A stretch of DNA of 64,000 nt from positions 65,286,001-65,350,000 of the forward strand of contig CM060733.1 in NCBI GenBank assembly GCA_030704615.1, written 5' to 3'. Made by a program: the position numbers and the translations under genes. The notes under the pieces are model-generated. The model saw nothing but the letters and a program-made list of their open reading frames with translations. It had not been told where the DNA came from and made no database searches. The DNA comes from Takakia lepidozioides (taxonomy: Eukaryota; Streptophyta; Takakiopsida; Takakiales; Takakiaceae). Below, piece by piece: positions 32,230 through 43,622 of the stretch (position 1 is its first letter; each line of letters begins with the position of its first letter).

Positions 32230-35200
32230 TTGGGTTGATGATCCAATTCATCCAGAACTTTGAGCCGAGCGGACAGGAGTTACCCAGGTGAAGGGCGTAG
32301 ATATAGAGGTTACTCCGCAGTATTTGCAACAACTGTTTGAATTGCCATCTGGTCATGTGAACGTGGATGAGCATAGGGCAAGATTGCAGACAGGGGATCT
32401 GTTCCAAGAAACGAGTTTCTTTAGGAACCAGGGATTCACCTGTACCAAGGCCGAGTATCGAGGGTTGAGGGAAATTGGCCAAATACTGAACATTTTGTTT
32501 GCCATGAAACAGAACCAACAGTATCTTAGCAGATCTTTCACAGAGGAGGTGTTGAAAGCTTTGAGAGGAGAGGATGTAGCCTAGGCGGAGATGATGTACA
32601 GTGGTCTGCTGGAGGAGATGAAACGGTTACAAAATATTACTGCCAAGTCCCCGATCATTGTATCTGGCCCAATTATTGCACAGATTATCTTTGACTCTTG
32701 CATGTTAGATGCGCGAGAACGCAAAGTAATGGGGGTGTTTGAGACAGCCACAACTGCAGTTGAGGAGCAGGGCTCTTCACAAGGTGAAGGGGGATTGGAG
32801 GGGCAGCGCTAGTCCAAGAGACAGAAGAGGGACACAACTATAGTGGCGGATCCCCTAGCCACAAGAAATCCACAGGATGATGTTTCCATAGCTCCTGTGC
32901 AGGATGAGGAGCAGCAGCACAGGGGGCTGTTGTTACTGGAAGCACGGCCTTCAGCGAGGGCGGCCCTCAGTACCACAGCCATCACAGCCAGTTGCCCTAC
33001 GGGTAACTCAGATTGTAGATGTTGTCACACCGGAGCCTCTTGCTGTGGAGGGAGAAGGGTTGGACATCCCCACTACAGAGCAGGTAGTGGCAGAAATTGA
33101 GAAGGGTGACCTTCTCTATGAAAACTCTGGCATGGTCGGAGAACCAATAGTACCAAAGATGCAGAGTCTGCCCAGGGAAATCCCTGTTGTGCAAGTTATT
33201 CCCAAACTTGTGGCGGAGGATAAAGTGGTAGAGGGCAAGGGAACTGCAGCACCTGTGGAGGATGAGGTTGCTCAGGAAGTAGATCCTGTGGGGATCATGG
33301 CCTGACTGGTTTGTGAAACATCAGACTGTGGAGGATCAGGGAGAACAATAGCAAGTTCTCCATGAAGACCACAACATGCCATGCTTATGAGTTCCATAAG
33401 CAGGACACTTAATTTGTTGGGCACCTATGTGAAGTCCCATGTTCCTTCCACACAATTGGCAGCATTGAGGGAGGAGCTCAAGCAAGAGTTTGAAGCAAGA
33501 ATTGTCATTGAGTGTGCAAATAAGGTGGATGTGGAGGCCAACCTTAAGTTGCAGAAAGAGTTGGAGGACACTAAATCTGCTCTACAGCTTGCGAAGGAAA
33601 ACTTGATTGAAGCAGGTCTGGAGTAGGAGAAGTTGCATGAAGTATATAAGCAACAGCTATATCAGTTGCAGGTGAAGCATGAAAGCAAACTGCAGGAAGT
33701 GAAGTTGCTCCATACAGAGTTGGAAGCAGTCCATCAGAAAATGACCATCCAGTGTGCCACACTAACAACTACTCTGGAGCTGACTGTATTAGAAGTTAAG
33801 AACCAAGCTGAGAGATGTTTAATGGTGGAGGCTGAGTCAGTGGAGCAGGCAAAACTCATTGCTGACATGAAGGCTACTATCTGTCGCCATGATGATACCT
33901 TTCAGCAGTACAGTCAGATCGATGCACAGAAGGACAGGTACATCCTTGAGTTGCAGCAAACACTCACCGTACGGGAGAATGAGCTTTCTGTGACTGACAA
34001 AGCCTGGAAAGAAGCCAATAATTTGTCAGCTGCTTATACAGCTATGGTTGAACCTCATGCGAAGCACATGGAGAGTTTAAACCAGCAATTAGCAACATAT
34101 AGACTCAAGGAGGAGCAGGATCTCCGTGGTGCTACACAGGAAGGATCTCAGTGGTGCTACACAGGACGTGGTGGATAATCATCTTTTACAAGAGTGGTTA
34201 ACACAAGGACCAGTGGAAGGGAAGGCACCAAGGAAGCTCACCCAAGAGGAGATGAATGATCTTAGGTTACGGGTGCAGAACATTGCCACAGCCATTATAG
34301 ATAATGTTTATAGTCGGATAGCTGAGTTGCAGGAGGATGTAGAAGGGCTGTAGACTCAAGTGGATGACTTGAGCTCCAACATTGATAAAAGAGCTTTTGT
34401 TCCTGAGGAACAGCTTATGGTTACTTATTTGCACGCGAGGACTCTAATTTTCCAATCTTCATCATAGGAGGTGCAGGACTTGCCAACATCAGGAAGGACA
34501 GTGGCACCAATATCACAGCAACCACAGCAGGTCGTCACTGTTGATACCATGGCACTGCAACAATCTGAGGTTTGGGGGGATGCTTCTTTTAACCCACCTA
34601 CTACTCCTGCTGCACTTGAGTACAATCGGGCTATGATTATGCCCTTCAACCAAATTCCCATTGTTATGGATTTGGCTTGGAAAGAATTCAGTCCTCGAGA
34701 GTCTTTGGCACACTATTATCAGATCATGCGTATTTGGTTGTCAGTGGCAACTCGGACTAAGGTTCTTCCGAATAACCGACCCATTAAAGATCATTATTTT
34801 GCACGGTACTAGTCTGAGGCAGGCACCATGCTAAAGGAATTAATTGCCTTCCAGATTGTTCATGGGTACATCTACACCAAGACCAATGAGGTACCTAGTT
34901 TGGTCATGGGTTGTGGACTATACTATGCTGTTTGTTTCATTTCACGTTATCACATTGAGCAGCAAAAGATGCAGATGCGATTTCAGATTTATTCAAGTCT
35001 GCGGATCATTGGGTGTTACCTTCAGTTTCATCCATACATATCTGTATGATGTGAGGATCATGTTGTAGAAAGATCCCCAACTTCGTTCTTGGTTCAATTT
35101 TGCTTTAGAGAACTTGGCCAAGGAAAACTTGGGTCTTGACTACATCTTTTCTAAAGGACATGAAGCCAGGAAATGGTTACACTGTTCCAATGTCATTGGC

Positions 35201-35643
35201 ACACTCCTCACCTATATAGACAAGAAGTGCGGGAGTACACTAATTTTGCCCGCAAGAGATTGATACAAGTTTTTAAGTTTAAGCTTCCAGACATGGTGGA
35301 CAAACACTGTATGCCACGCATTACTCCTGAGATGCCACAAAAGGTCAGAGCACCGAAAGGCCACCGGGGGAAAGATGATTTTGATACTACTGGTTCTATG
35401 GATGAACCTTTTGACATGGCTGAGGACTATGCAATACAAATGGCAGAGAAGAAACGACGGGGATCTCTTATGCCTGAGAAGTTATCTCATTATCAGCCAA
35501 AGGAAGGGCAGTCATTTCCATTTGGTGGACAGTCATCTCCACCAGCCAGCGACAGGGCTCGGGCTTGCACACAGAGCCCTCTACGGGACTCTCACCGACA
35601 GAAGGGTGCTCGTTCACAAAGGTTTGCTAATCATAAACAGTAA
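32230..35643 (+). pseudogene. Gag-like protein (copy D, most complete)
   Basis: This is the longest version of the unknown family: N-terminal helical block (32288-32800), acidic and Pro-rich linker (to about 33300), long coiled coil (33381-34120), a conserved C-terminal block (34471-35060) and a basic tail ending at TAA 35641. Stops break the frame at 32582, 32810, 33624, 34351, 34468, 34810 and about 35066, all TAG. A TAG near 33350 and TGAs near 33303 and 33389 also occur. A duplication of about 26 bp lies near 34121-34170. The left edge is truncated against the Cys/His cluster. No pol is attached, so the element would be non-autonomous. Confidence 0.6.
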
Positions 35644-35662
35644 ACCGTGAGGACACGGCTTT

Positions 35663-35680
35663 TTGAGAGGGGGAGGGATA
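35663..35680 (+). other. Polypurine tract of copy D
   Basis: GAGAGGGGGAGGGA is followed within a few bases by TGTTAGAGGG, as in copy C. Confidence 0.65.
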
Positions 35681-35683
35681 AAA

Positions 35684-36612
35684 TGTTAGAGGGTTGTCTG
35701 GGACTTAGACAGTTTTACGGGTTCTGTGGGGTACCCTTAATTTTGCGCAAACTTACGGATGGTAAACTTAGACCAATACATGCCTTAGGGGTGGTAGACA
35801 GGCTTACACAGTTAGTCACAGCCTTACACAGTTAGGCACAGTTTGACACAAACTTATCACAGTCTGACACAGCCTTATACAGCCTGACACAGCCTTACAC
35901 AACCTTACACAGCTTATCACAACCTATCACAGCCTGACACAGCCAGTCACAGCCCGACATAGTTTGGCACAGCCCATCACAACATTCACAGGGAACGGTT
36001 ATTATTGGCAGGGAACGACTGTGTAGGAACGACATCTGCAGAGGGAACGTGCATACTGTCTTGAATGACAGTTAGTTACTTAGGCGGTTAGAAGAGCTTA
36101 CAGGTAGAATAGGCAGAGTAGCAACAGAGGGGGACATTTCTTGGATCACGACTTGGTCATCCAGGAGGAAAGGACGATCTGGAGTATAGGGATGGAGAGC
36201 GCAGTGGAGTAGGAAACCTGATCTGTTGATGCTTGATGAATGCAAGCTGTAGAGTTATACTGTAGAGTAGATTAGAGACACCATGGCTTCGGCCTGATAC
36301 TTGATACATATTAATCTGATACATATTCCATACTCACACTGTGTAGGGAGACCTGAGTGAAGCTGTGGAATGAATGGATGAGTGGTTGGAACCTGGTAGA
36401 TTGCTGAAGCAATCTGATACTTAAACATAGACAGTAAGGTAACTTGCTAATTTGAATGTGAGAAGGAATACAAATAGGAAGCACCCCCATGATACACTAG
36501 TTGTAGGTCATGACTGATTGTTCTGAGCGGGCTGAGTGTTTAGAGATATCCAACTCTTCTATCTTGGAGTTCCCACCTCGGATAGCGAAGGGATGGATGA
36601 GTAAAAGCCGCT
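35684..36612 (+). mobile_element. 3-prime LTR-like segment of copy D
   Basis: About 930 bp are collinear with 22517-23460, from the TGTTAGAGGG start to AAAAGCCGCT. Beyond this point the two copies are unrelated, which fixes the shared end. No 5-prime LTR is visible. Confidence 0.55.
35811..35985. repeat. Degenerate CACAG repeats, about 10-11 bp period
   Basis: Some sixteen units of the type CACAGCCTTA/CACAGCCTGA follow each other at close to one helical turn. The array sits inside the LTR-like segment of copy D. The matching part of copy C is shorter. Confidence 0.8.
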
Positions 36613-39237
36613 CGACATAGAGGTAGACAACAGGAAGGAGGATTAGCACATGGAGGACCCACAAAAGAACAAAGTGCAGAAAGAGTATAATATATGTAGA
36701 AAGCATTCATTGGTTTGGTTCTGTTTTTTGAATAGTGGTCAAATGGCATCTGCATCAATTTTCTCGACTAGCATTGATTAATGATTGACAACATCTGTTT
36801 TGATGCTTGTGTTGTTCCTCGTTCCTGTAAATCCCCGGTCTGAAAGTTGTTGATTTTGTTGGATCTCAACGCAATTACTAGGTCAACCACCAAGTTTATT
36901 TCATGGGAAAAACAATTGCTCTATTCATGAGGAATTGGTGCCTCCCTTTGAGGTCTCTATGCAAGAATATTGTGTGGTCTGCTCTGATTTAGGAGAAATT
37001 GTCATTCAAGAGAAAGCTAGTGAAATCCATGTATAGCTCTTTCAAGTAGAGGATTTTCACATTACAGATGGAGTCTGCTGGAACCATTCTGACACACAGT
37101 CACTAATGTGGCATGTATCAGTATAGACTGCTTTTATTGAGTAGGTTTTGAGATTTTTCATTGAGAGTTTACGTAACAGGGGACAAACTTATTCTGTGTT
37201 TATGATGACAGTCTTTGAGCAAGCACACTCCATCTGCACCAGAGACTGACATCTCAAGTAATGCAACTACTCCAACTGCAGAAACAAGTGTGTCTGGATT
37301 AGATGGTTCGTGTTTCATAGAGACTGGGAACATAGACAAGCAAGAAAAATATTCGAAAATGCAGGTAAAAAAATCGGCGTTGGCAGAGGGTATTGATGAC
37401 AATTGCAATGAAAGCCCATATCGAGTAGATGGGGTCATTTATCAACCTCGGTGGCAGTTAGCTTTTTGACTTAGTGCTAGACACTTGGATAGAACCACAA
37501 TTCAATCAATTATATGCTGATGCACATGCAACAACATTCAACTTTGACAACACTATGACTACGACGGAGATTCTAGTTTTTCAAGTCTGCTTGTGCTAGC
37601 AATGCGGGACAAGAAGACCTATTTCACCTTGGAGGCACACCAAATGCAAGTAACTGATCACAAAAAATGAAGTATCCATGATTGGCAAGTAGATACAATC
37701 ACCATTTGCAGCAGAATGTTATCCAGGTTTGAACTTCTAAGCAGTGTTGTGTGGGTAAATAGATTTTTAATAACAGGGGCAAAGTCTGTTTGTCTGTAAT
37801 CTACTAGTCTGTTTCTTCCTTTCTGTGTTCAGGGCATGTTAGTGGCAGACTCAGTAGTTTTGCAGAGTACGAAAGATTGATAGGGTCTGGAAAGGTTGTT
37901 GCTTACGAGTAGGCAGTGGAGTAACCACAACGACGCTTCCAGATTCTACTCTGCAGTACCATGGGCCCCATCGATGTTTACCTGGTCAGATGTGTTTCTG
38001 TCTATTAGATGCAGAAGCATGCAACACTTTTGTTCTTTGAGGTCACTTTGGAGGGCAATAAGAGTCATTATGTGCATGAGGATACTGTCTTCAACAAATT
38101 ACCATCCTGAAGAAGTGTGAAAGCAGGTAACTTGCGTGCCTTGGATATCTGGGCATGTGTACAGTGGTTGTGGTTCTTGCAGCTACTATTGGGTGTGAAT
38201 TGTTAACTCTCATCAACATTATTCAGATGATTAGTACAGTTCATTTCTTAAACCATATGTTGTCCTTGCAGATTGAGCATTGTTTAAGTTATGACATCAC
38301 CATTGCATAATCATCATTATGTGATAAAGGAGACCGCTTATTGCTTTGGGATGCTTATGGCAGTCGGTTTGAAGGGAAGTTTGAAGAGATGAATGCAGCT
38401 AAGATGCCAGTAGAGCTTCATCCTATGTCTCTAATGACAACGTTGTCTCCATCTGCCATGGCAATGGGTCATCATGACGGCGGCATGCCCATTGGACCAG
38501 AGGTGGGGCATCCAATGTCAGATTAGGGGCATCCTGGCAGTCATGACACAGCTTCTCCAAGCTCTGAACCCAGCAGCCCACCACATGATTTTGTGGGTGG
38601 AATTATGAGAATTACACCTGCCAAAGTGAATGTGAGTGGATCCTACTTTTGTATAAGGAATGTTGATCACACTATCATGTGGCTGGATGGTTGTGGGGGA
38701 TTCTTAGGTCCAGTTGCTTTAATGATAGTGTAGTAACTCGTCAATGCTGCGATTCTACTCTATTCTGCATTGTGCTTTCAGATACATCAATATCAGGTGC
38801 TTGAATGAAAGCCTCTTTCACGATCGTGCACATCAACTTATAAATGCTTGGGACAGTGCTAGGCAGAGCACATTCACTGGCTTATACATGTGAGCATTTA
38901 TGTAGTGACAGCTCGAAGGATTGTGCAATAGCTATCTCTCATCTTTGCAGCTATGGTGCATTCACTATTGAAGTTCATCTATTGCAGCTAAAGAACGTGC
39001 ATTTGCACACGAAAATAGGGTTTGTCAATAAGTTGCGGAGTCTGTGCAATTAAGGTACGAACCCTTGAAAATCCGGATTTCGCACAGTAAATATCAAAAA
39101 TTTGTGGCTCGGGATCTTTGAGATGTAGCCTTGTAGAGGCGGATAAGGTGATAATGGGATCATCCGAACGCTGATATGGCTGTGCATACGAAAGGACTGA
39201 CAGAGGATTGCAAGCGCCCCGGGCCGCGCCACCCAGG
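36613..39237. other. Mostly unassigned sequence between copy D and the gypsy element
   Basis: Short plus-strand frames (37215-37469, 38341-38526) are separated by AT-rich DNA and could be exons of a decayed gene. Apart from the OB-fold-like fragment listed separately I recognise nothing. Confidence 0.35.
38320..38526 (+). pseudogene. Possible OB-fold (RPA-like) fragment
   Basis: The translation GDRLLLWDAYGSRFEGKFEEM resembles the strand pattern of OB-fold domains in replication protein A (LTLWGE.A..F). It is followed by a His/Met/Pro-rich stretch and a TAG. The match is too short to be firm. Such fragments are often carried by plant transposons. Confidence 0.2.
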
Positions 39238-39966
39238 TCGCGCACCTCACTTCGTAAACCCCCCCCCCCCCCCCCCCCCCTCAAGTCATAGTTACTTGCT
39301 TGATGCGTGCCTAACTCCCAACCTGGCCGCCGGGCCAACTTGGAGCTTCGGCTGCTCACCGGGACATAACGGTCCCCCCTTGATCTCCCAAAGAACCCTC
39401 CAACGATTTGGAACTAGCGGAATTCCCTTTGGTAGTTGGCAGTCCGGAACAGCTCCCCACTCTTTGGTCGCTTTCCGGCTCGCTCGCTTACTCACTAGCT
39501 TTTGGTCACCAACGGGCTTGCACCGTTCTCGGGGTTACTACTCCTATATATACTTCTGTAGCTGTCCGCGAGGGTTTCACAAACAACCATGCCATTTTAT
39601 GGCGAACCACCACGAACACCCTCGACTCCCGGTGATGAGTCGCGGCGAGTCTTGGCCCACCACCACGGCCCCTATGGACCGTGATGAGTCCCAAGACTCC
39701 CCACGACTCCCACCACGAGGTCTCCGCCCCAGGGTGAGTCCTATGCCACCCCCACTAAGTCCCGCTAAGCTACCACCACCCTTGTGGAGCCACCCCCACC
39801 GCAACCTGGTGTGCGGGGCTCCACCTAGTGAGCGCCTCCGCCTCCTGAGTGCCTTGGGCACTCCAGGGTGCTTCAGCCCCCCATACCTATCGCTGCCACT
39901 GCCCCACCACAGGGGCAGCCCCTCTTGTGTCCCGACCCCCTGCCCTCAAGGCAAAGGGCCGCGACA
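39238..39966 (-). mobile_element. 3-prime LTR of the gypsy element
   Basis: It is collinear with 43623-44361. In minus orientation it starts TGTCGCGGCCC and ends near GCGCGAC. The terminal CA has become CC at the low-coordinate edge. It contains a run of 22 C (39259-39280) where the other LTR has about eight. Confidence 0.85.
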
Positions 39967-40584
39967 CACACCCCTACCAACAGGGAGTCGATGTCCTCAT
40001 CGGCTTGTCCATTTTGTGGAAACGAACATCCAAGTTGTGGCGTCCCACATCAAGGAGTTTGTTTCCGTACCATGGCGTCCCATGGCAAAGAACCAAACCC
40101 CACACTTGACTCTACTCTCCACTAGCTAGTTCGGCCGACTTCCTCCAAGTCCCGGCCAAGGGTGGAGCCTCTCAAGCTCCTCCCAGTGCACTCTTCTTGG
40201 TCTACTTCAAGGCCAAGGAACGATCCTCCCCGAGGATCGAATCGCCTTACAGCAACAACATTACTTGCGACCGCTCATGATGCCGCTTTTGGCATCACCT
40301 CGAGCAAGGGTTCACCTCGAACCCTCTTTGACTAGGAAGGTAACCTTGAACCAACCGCGCGCCCCAATCACTACAATTGGGTCCGCTTTGGAATGCTGGC
40401 CTGAGGTACGGGAACACGCCGAAGCCGCACTACGACTTCGTCCCAAGGCTACACGATTATAGTACGTGAACGGAAGTGCGTAGCTTCCGCGTTTAGCCCG
40501 CACTACAAAGCAATCCCCTCGGTAGCGCAGTTATAGTATGCGCACGCGCCAGGTGTGCACTAGCACGTGAACTCCTAAATATCT
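39967..40584 (-). other. Non-coding remnant where integrase would be expected
   Basis: No HHCC zinc finger or DDE integrase motif is seen on either strand. The minus-strand sequence next to the LTR (TTGGTAGGGG) is a weak purine tract. Confidence 0.5.
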
Positions 40585-41853
40585 TGCCACCTAAGTTGTT
40601 TTGGGGACAACTTGGGCTGCGTGGCAAAATACTTCACCGTGACATTGTCCGTGAACACCTTCACTGGGTTGGAACCAACATAGTGGCACCAAAGCTCAAG
40701 ACAGTGCACCACCGCCTTCATCTCTTTCTCGTGCGTCGGCCACCGTCGCTCCACTTCATTCAGTTTCTAACTTTCGTAAGCCACTGGGCGTCCATCTTGC
40801 ATCAGTACACCCCCAATCGCGAAGTCCGACGCATCTGTATGAATCTCGAACGGACGATCGAACTCCGGGATTTTCAAGACTGGAGCTTCCGCCATCCGCT
40901 GCTTCAATTCAGCAAAAGCTTGGCCACAAAAGGTGTTCCATGCCCAGACTTTGGATTTACACAGAAGGTCTGACAGCGGCCCCGCGACTTGGCGAAATTT
41001 CTCACATACTTCCGGTAGTAGGAGGCGAGTCCTAGGAAGGATCGCACTCCCGGGACCGAAGTCGGAAGCTCCCAGTCCAAGATTGCCTTTACCTTCCTGT
41101 CATCCATTCTGATCCCATCCTGTGTAATCACATGCCCCATGAACTCCACTTTTGTGACCCCGAATTCGCACTTTGAAGCTTTGGCATACAGCTTCCCTTC
41201 CCGCAATTTCTGGAACACCCTTTTGAGGTGCTCCAGGTGCTCCTCCTTTGTTTTCGAATACCAAGATGTCGTCGATGTACACGATCACAAAGTCATCCAA
41301 CCACTCCTGGAAAAGGTTGTTCATCAGCGTGCTAAAAGTCGCGGGAGCGTTGGTGAGTCCAAAAGGCATCACCAAGAACTCATATGAACCATACCTTGTC
41401 CTGCACGCGGTCTTCTCCTCATCTCCTTCCGCCACTTGAATTTGATGATAGTCGGAGCACAGATCGATCCGGCTGAAATACTTCGCTCCTGCCAACCGAT
41501 CGAAAAGGTCGTCGATCCTTGGCAAAGGGTACCGGTTTTTTATAGTCACCTTATTCAAAGCCCTGTAATCGACACACATCCGCAGCGTCCCATCCTTCTT
41601 GTCTGCGAATAACACCGGGGCTCCGTAAGGTGACTTACTCGGGCCGGATGTACCCCTTTGACATTAGATCTTTGAGCTGAGTCTTCAGCTCGACCAACTC
41701 TCTGTGGCTCAACCGGTAGGGCGCCTTGGCAGGCGGTTCTGATCCCAGTATCACCTCAATCTTGTGGTCAACTCCTCTTCGCGCGGTGGCAAGCCGCTTG
41801 GTAAATCCTCCGGCATCACATCCTGGCATTTCTCCAAAATCCCTTTGATCCAA
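40585..41853 (-). pseudogene. Gypsy reverse transcriptase and RNase H
   Basis: The RT starts around 41853 (LSHRELVELKTQLKDL) and contains [18 protein letters not shown], the FSRIDL and [12 protein letters not shown] blocks and the catalytic YIDDIL (about 41275). A frameshift follows directly, and the frame resumes at 41218 with the connection domain (FLGLASYYRKYV). RNase H continues to about 40585 with HTDASDFAIGG, HEKEMKAVV and FTDN. There is an in-frame TAG near 40770 and a stop near 41640. It polymerised and degraded RNA in the parent element and is now broken. Confidence 0.8.
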
Positions 41854-41859
41854 TCTGGG

Positions 41860-42360
41860 CTCGGCTCCCCATCGCCTTCTCCCTTCACTTCTCTAATATA
41901 GAGCAAAAATTGGGGCTCGTGTGCCTCCTCCACGGCCCACTCCCTTGCTGACAGGGGGTTTCCCACGGGTTTGGGCGTTTCCGACACTCGTAAGACCTCG
42001 CCACCATTCCCACATGGTAGCGTGACTATTCTCTTGCGGCCATCTATGACCGCTTCGGATTTGCTCAAAAAGGTCATCCCCAAAATGAGATCCACTCCAT
42101 CGATCTCGCAGATGGTGAAGTTCTCACGTCCTCCCAACTCCCCAGTTGAAGAGGAACATCAAACGCCAACCTTGTCGCCAATTGCGGTTCTCCTTTGGCA
42201 GAACGCACCTCAATAGAGGCCCCCACGTCACTTGTCGGGAGTCCCAGCTTTTGTGCCGTTGCCGGTGTCATGAAGGAGTGCGACGCTCCTGTGTCCACCA
42301 ACAACGACACGTTAGTTCCGGATATTGTCCCATCCACGAACAATAACTGACTCCCTTTAC
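41860..42360 (-). pseudogene. Gypsy aspartic protease region
   Basis: The region 42074-42343 carries LLVDTGASHSFM, the retropepsin active-site motif (DTG), followed after a frame change by IDGVDLILGM, matching the ILGMD-like block that closes the fold. The linker to RT (41751-42137) is also duplicated at 49785-50057. Confidence 0.75.
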
Positions 42361-42489
42361 GTAAGGCGCCAGTTTCCTAATACAACTCACAAGAAAATTT
42401 GCCTACCTTGCAAGTCCTGGCGACCACCGCTTCCACCAAGCGACTGATGGTATCTTCTGACAGCTTTGTGGTCGCCCGAGTCATGTTCA

Positions 42490-43605
42490 ATTGCCGGGGC
42501 TTCGTGCACTTCTTGGCCATGTGCCCGGGCTAGCCGCAATTGAAACACACTCCATCAAAGGTCGCCTTCTGTCCGCCATAAGCCGCTCCACCCGCTTTTC
42601 CTTTCGAAGCACCGGGGTGCCGCCTTGACTTGTGAAGGCCCTCCCTTCGATTTCCACGTGCCATTGTCGCCGCGTGGCCTATCCCACTTCTTTTCCGGTC
42701 GGAAGGAGTCACCTTCCCGCCGGGTCTTCTTGTGGTTCAGCTCTGTACGGCCTTGTCTTTCACCCTTAGGGACATCCGAGAAACATTCAGCCCTCTCAAT
42801 TGCCTCGTTCAAAGTCTTAGGTGGCTTCTCCTCCAACTTCCACTTGGCCCATGGGGCCAGTCCCGCCACAAAGTTGAAGACCATTTCTGGTTCTGCCATG
42901 TCCGCGACTTCGAGCAACATCACATTGAAAGCCTGGACATATCCTCGAATGTCATCTGTTTGCTTCAAATTCCTCATCTTGTCCCGGGCGAGCCCAGGAC
43001 GTTGAGGGGCACAAACTGCCTCTTCATCAATTCCTTGAACCCACTCCAGTTCAAGGTTTCCGGGCTTGGGACCTCGGTCGTGAAGGCGTTTCTGCCACCA
43101 TTGTTGAGCATAGCCCCTCAAATAGGTGGGAGCCACTTCCACCCGATCCTCGTCACTCAACTTGGCCGCCCGGAAGTACTGCTCCAGCTCCAAGAGCCAG
43201 GTGTTGAGTGCCTTCCAATTTCGGACGCCCTCGAAGGTGTCGGGTTCCTTCGGCTTCACCTTAAACTTTGCCTTAGTGGAAGTGGCATTAGCCGCCTTCA
43301 ACACGTCTTTCAACGTCCCGCCAAATTGCGCCAACAACCCTTCCCAAAAGGCTGCCGGCATGGGAGGCATCTGTTGGTCGGTCGGAGCTCTCAGGGATTC
43401 CTCAGGCTCCGACTCCTCAGATTCCTCCCGCTCTTCAGTGCCTCGTTTTCGGAAACATGCATCGCTACCTCAAACGGCCGCCTCGGTGACACGTCGCCCC
43501 CATCGGGCTCACCAGGATCATCATCTTTTGGGCCGTTCCGCTTTTGCTTTGGCTTGCCCGACCCCATGATGAGGCCAATCCCAAGGACGATCGCGTACTG
43601 AACTC
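42490..43605 (-). pseudogene. Gypsy gag
   Basis: The main frame (42555-43370) shows capsid blocks such as WLLELEQYF, YLRGYAQQWW and FNVMLLEVADM. A frame change near 42690 leads to a CCHC zinc knuckle at about 42505-42550 (CFNCG, then PGHMAKKC), interrupted by a TAG between the second Cys and the Pro. An N-terminal piece lies at 43391-43605. Confidence 0.75.
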
Positions 43606-43608
43606 TAA

Positions 43609-43620
43609 GCTCTGATACCA
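43609..43620 (-). other. Primer binding site, initiator tRNA-Met
   Basis: On the minus strand TGGTATCAGAGC follows the 5-prime LTR end after a 2-bp spacer. This is the standard plant PBS complementary to the 3-prime end of initiator tRNA-Met. It sets the element orientation. Confidence 0.92.
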
Positions 43621-43622
43621 AG

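Noticed and set aside
33350-33358. Readthrough motif at the CAA-TAG-CAA in copy D (near 33350)
   Set aside because: It resembles the tobamovirus CAA-UAG-CAA, but the next codon is GTT, not YYA, and further stops follow soon after.
39176-40129. 317-codon plus-strand frame rich in Pro, Ser and His
   Set aside because: It is the antisense of the gypsy LTR and shifts through the poly-C run. Equivalent frames appear in every LTR copy.
42732-43601. 289-codon plus-strand frame
   Set aside because: It is the complement of the minus-strand gypsy gag, which has recognisable capsid blocks.
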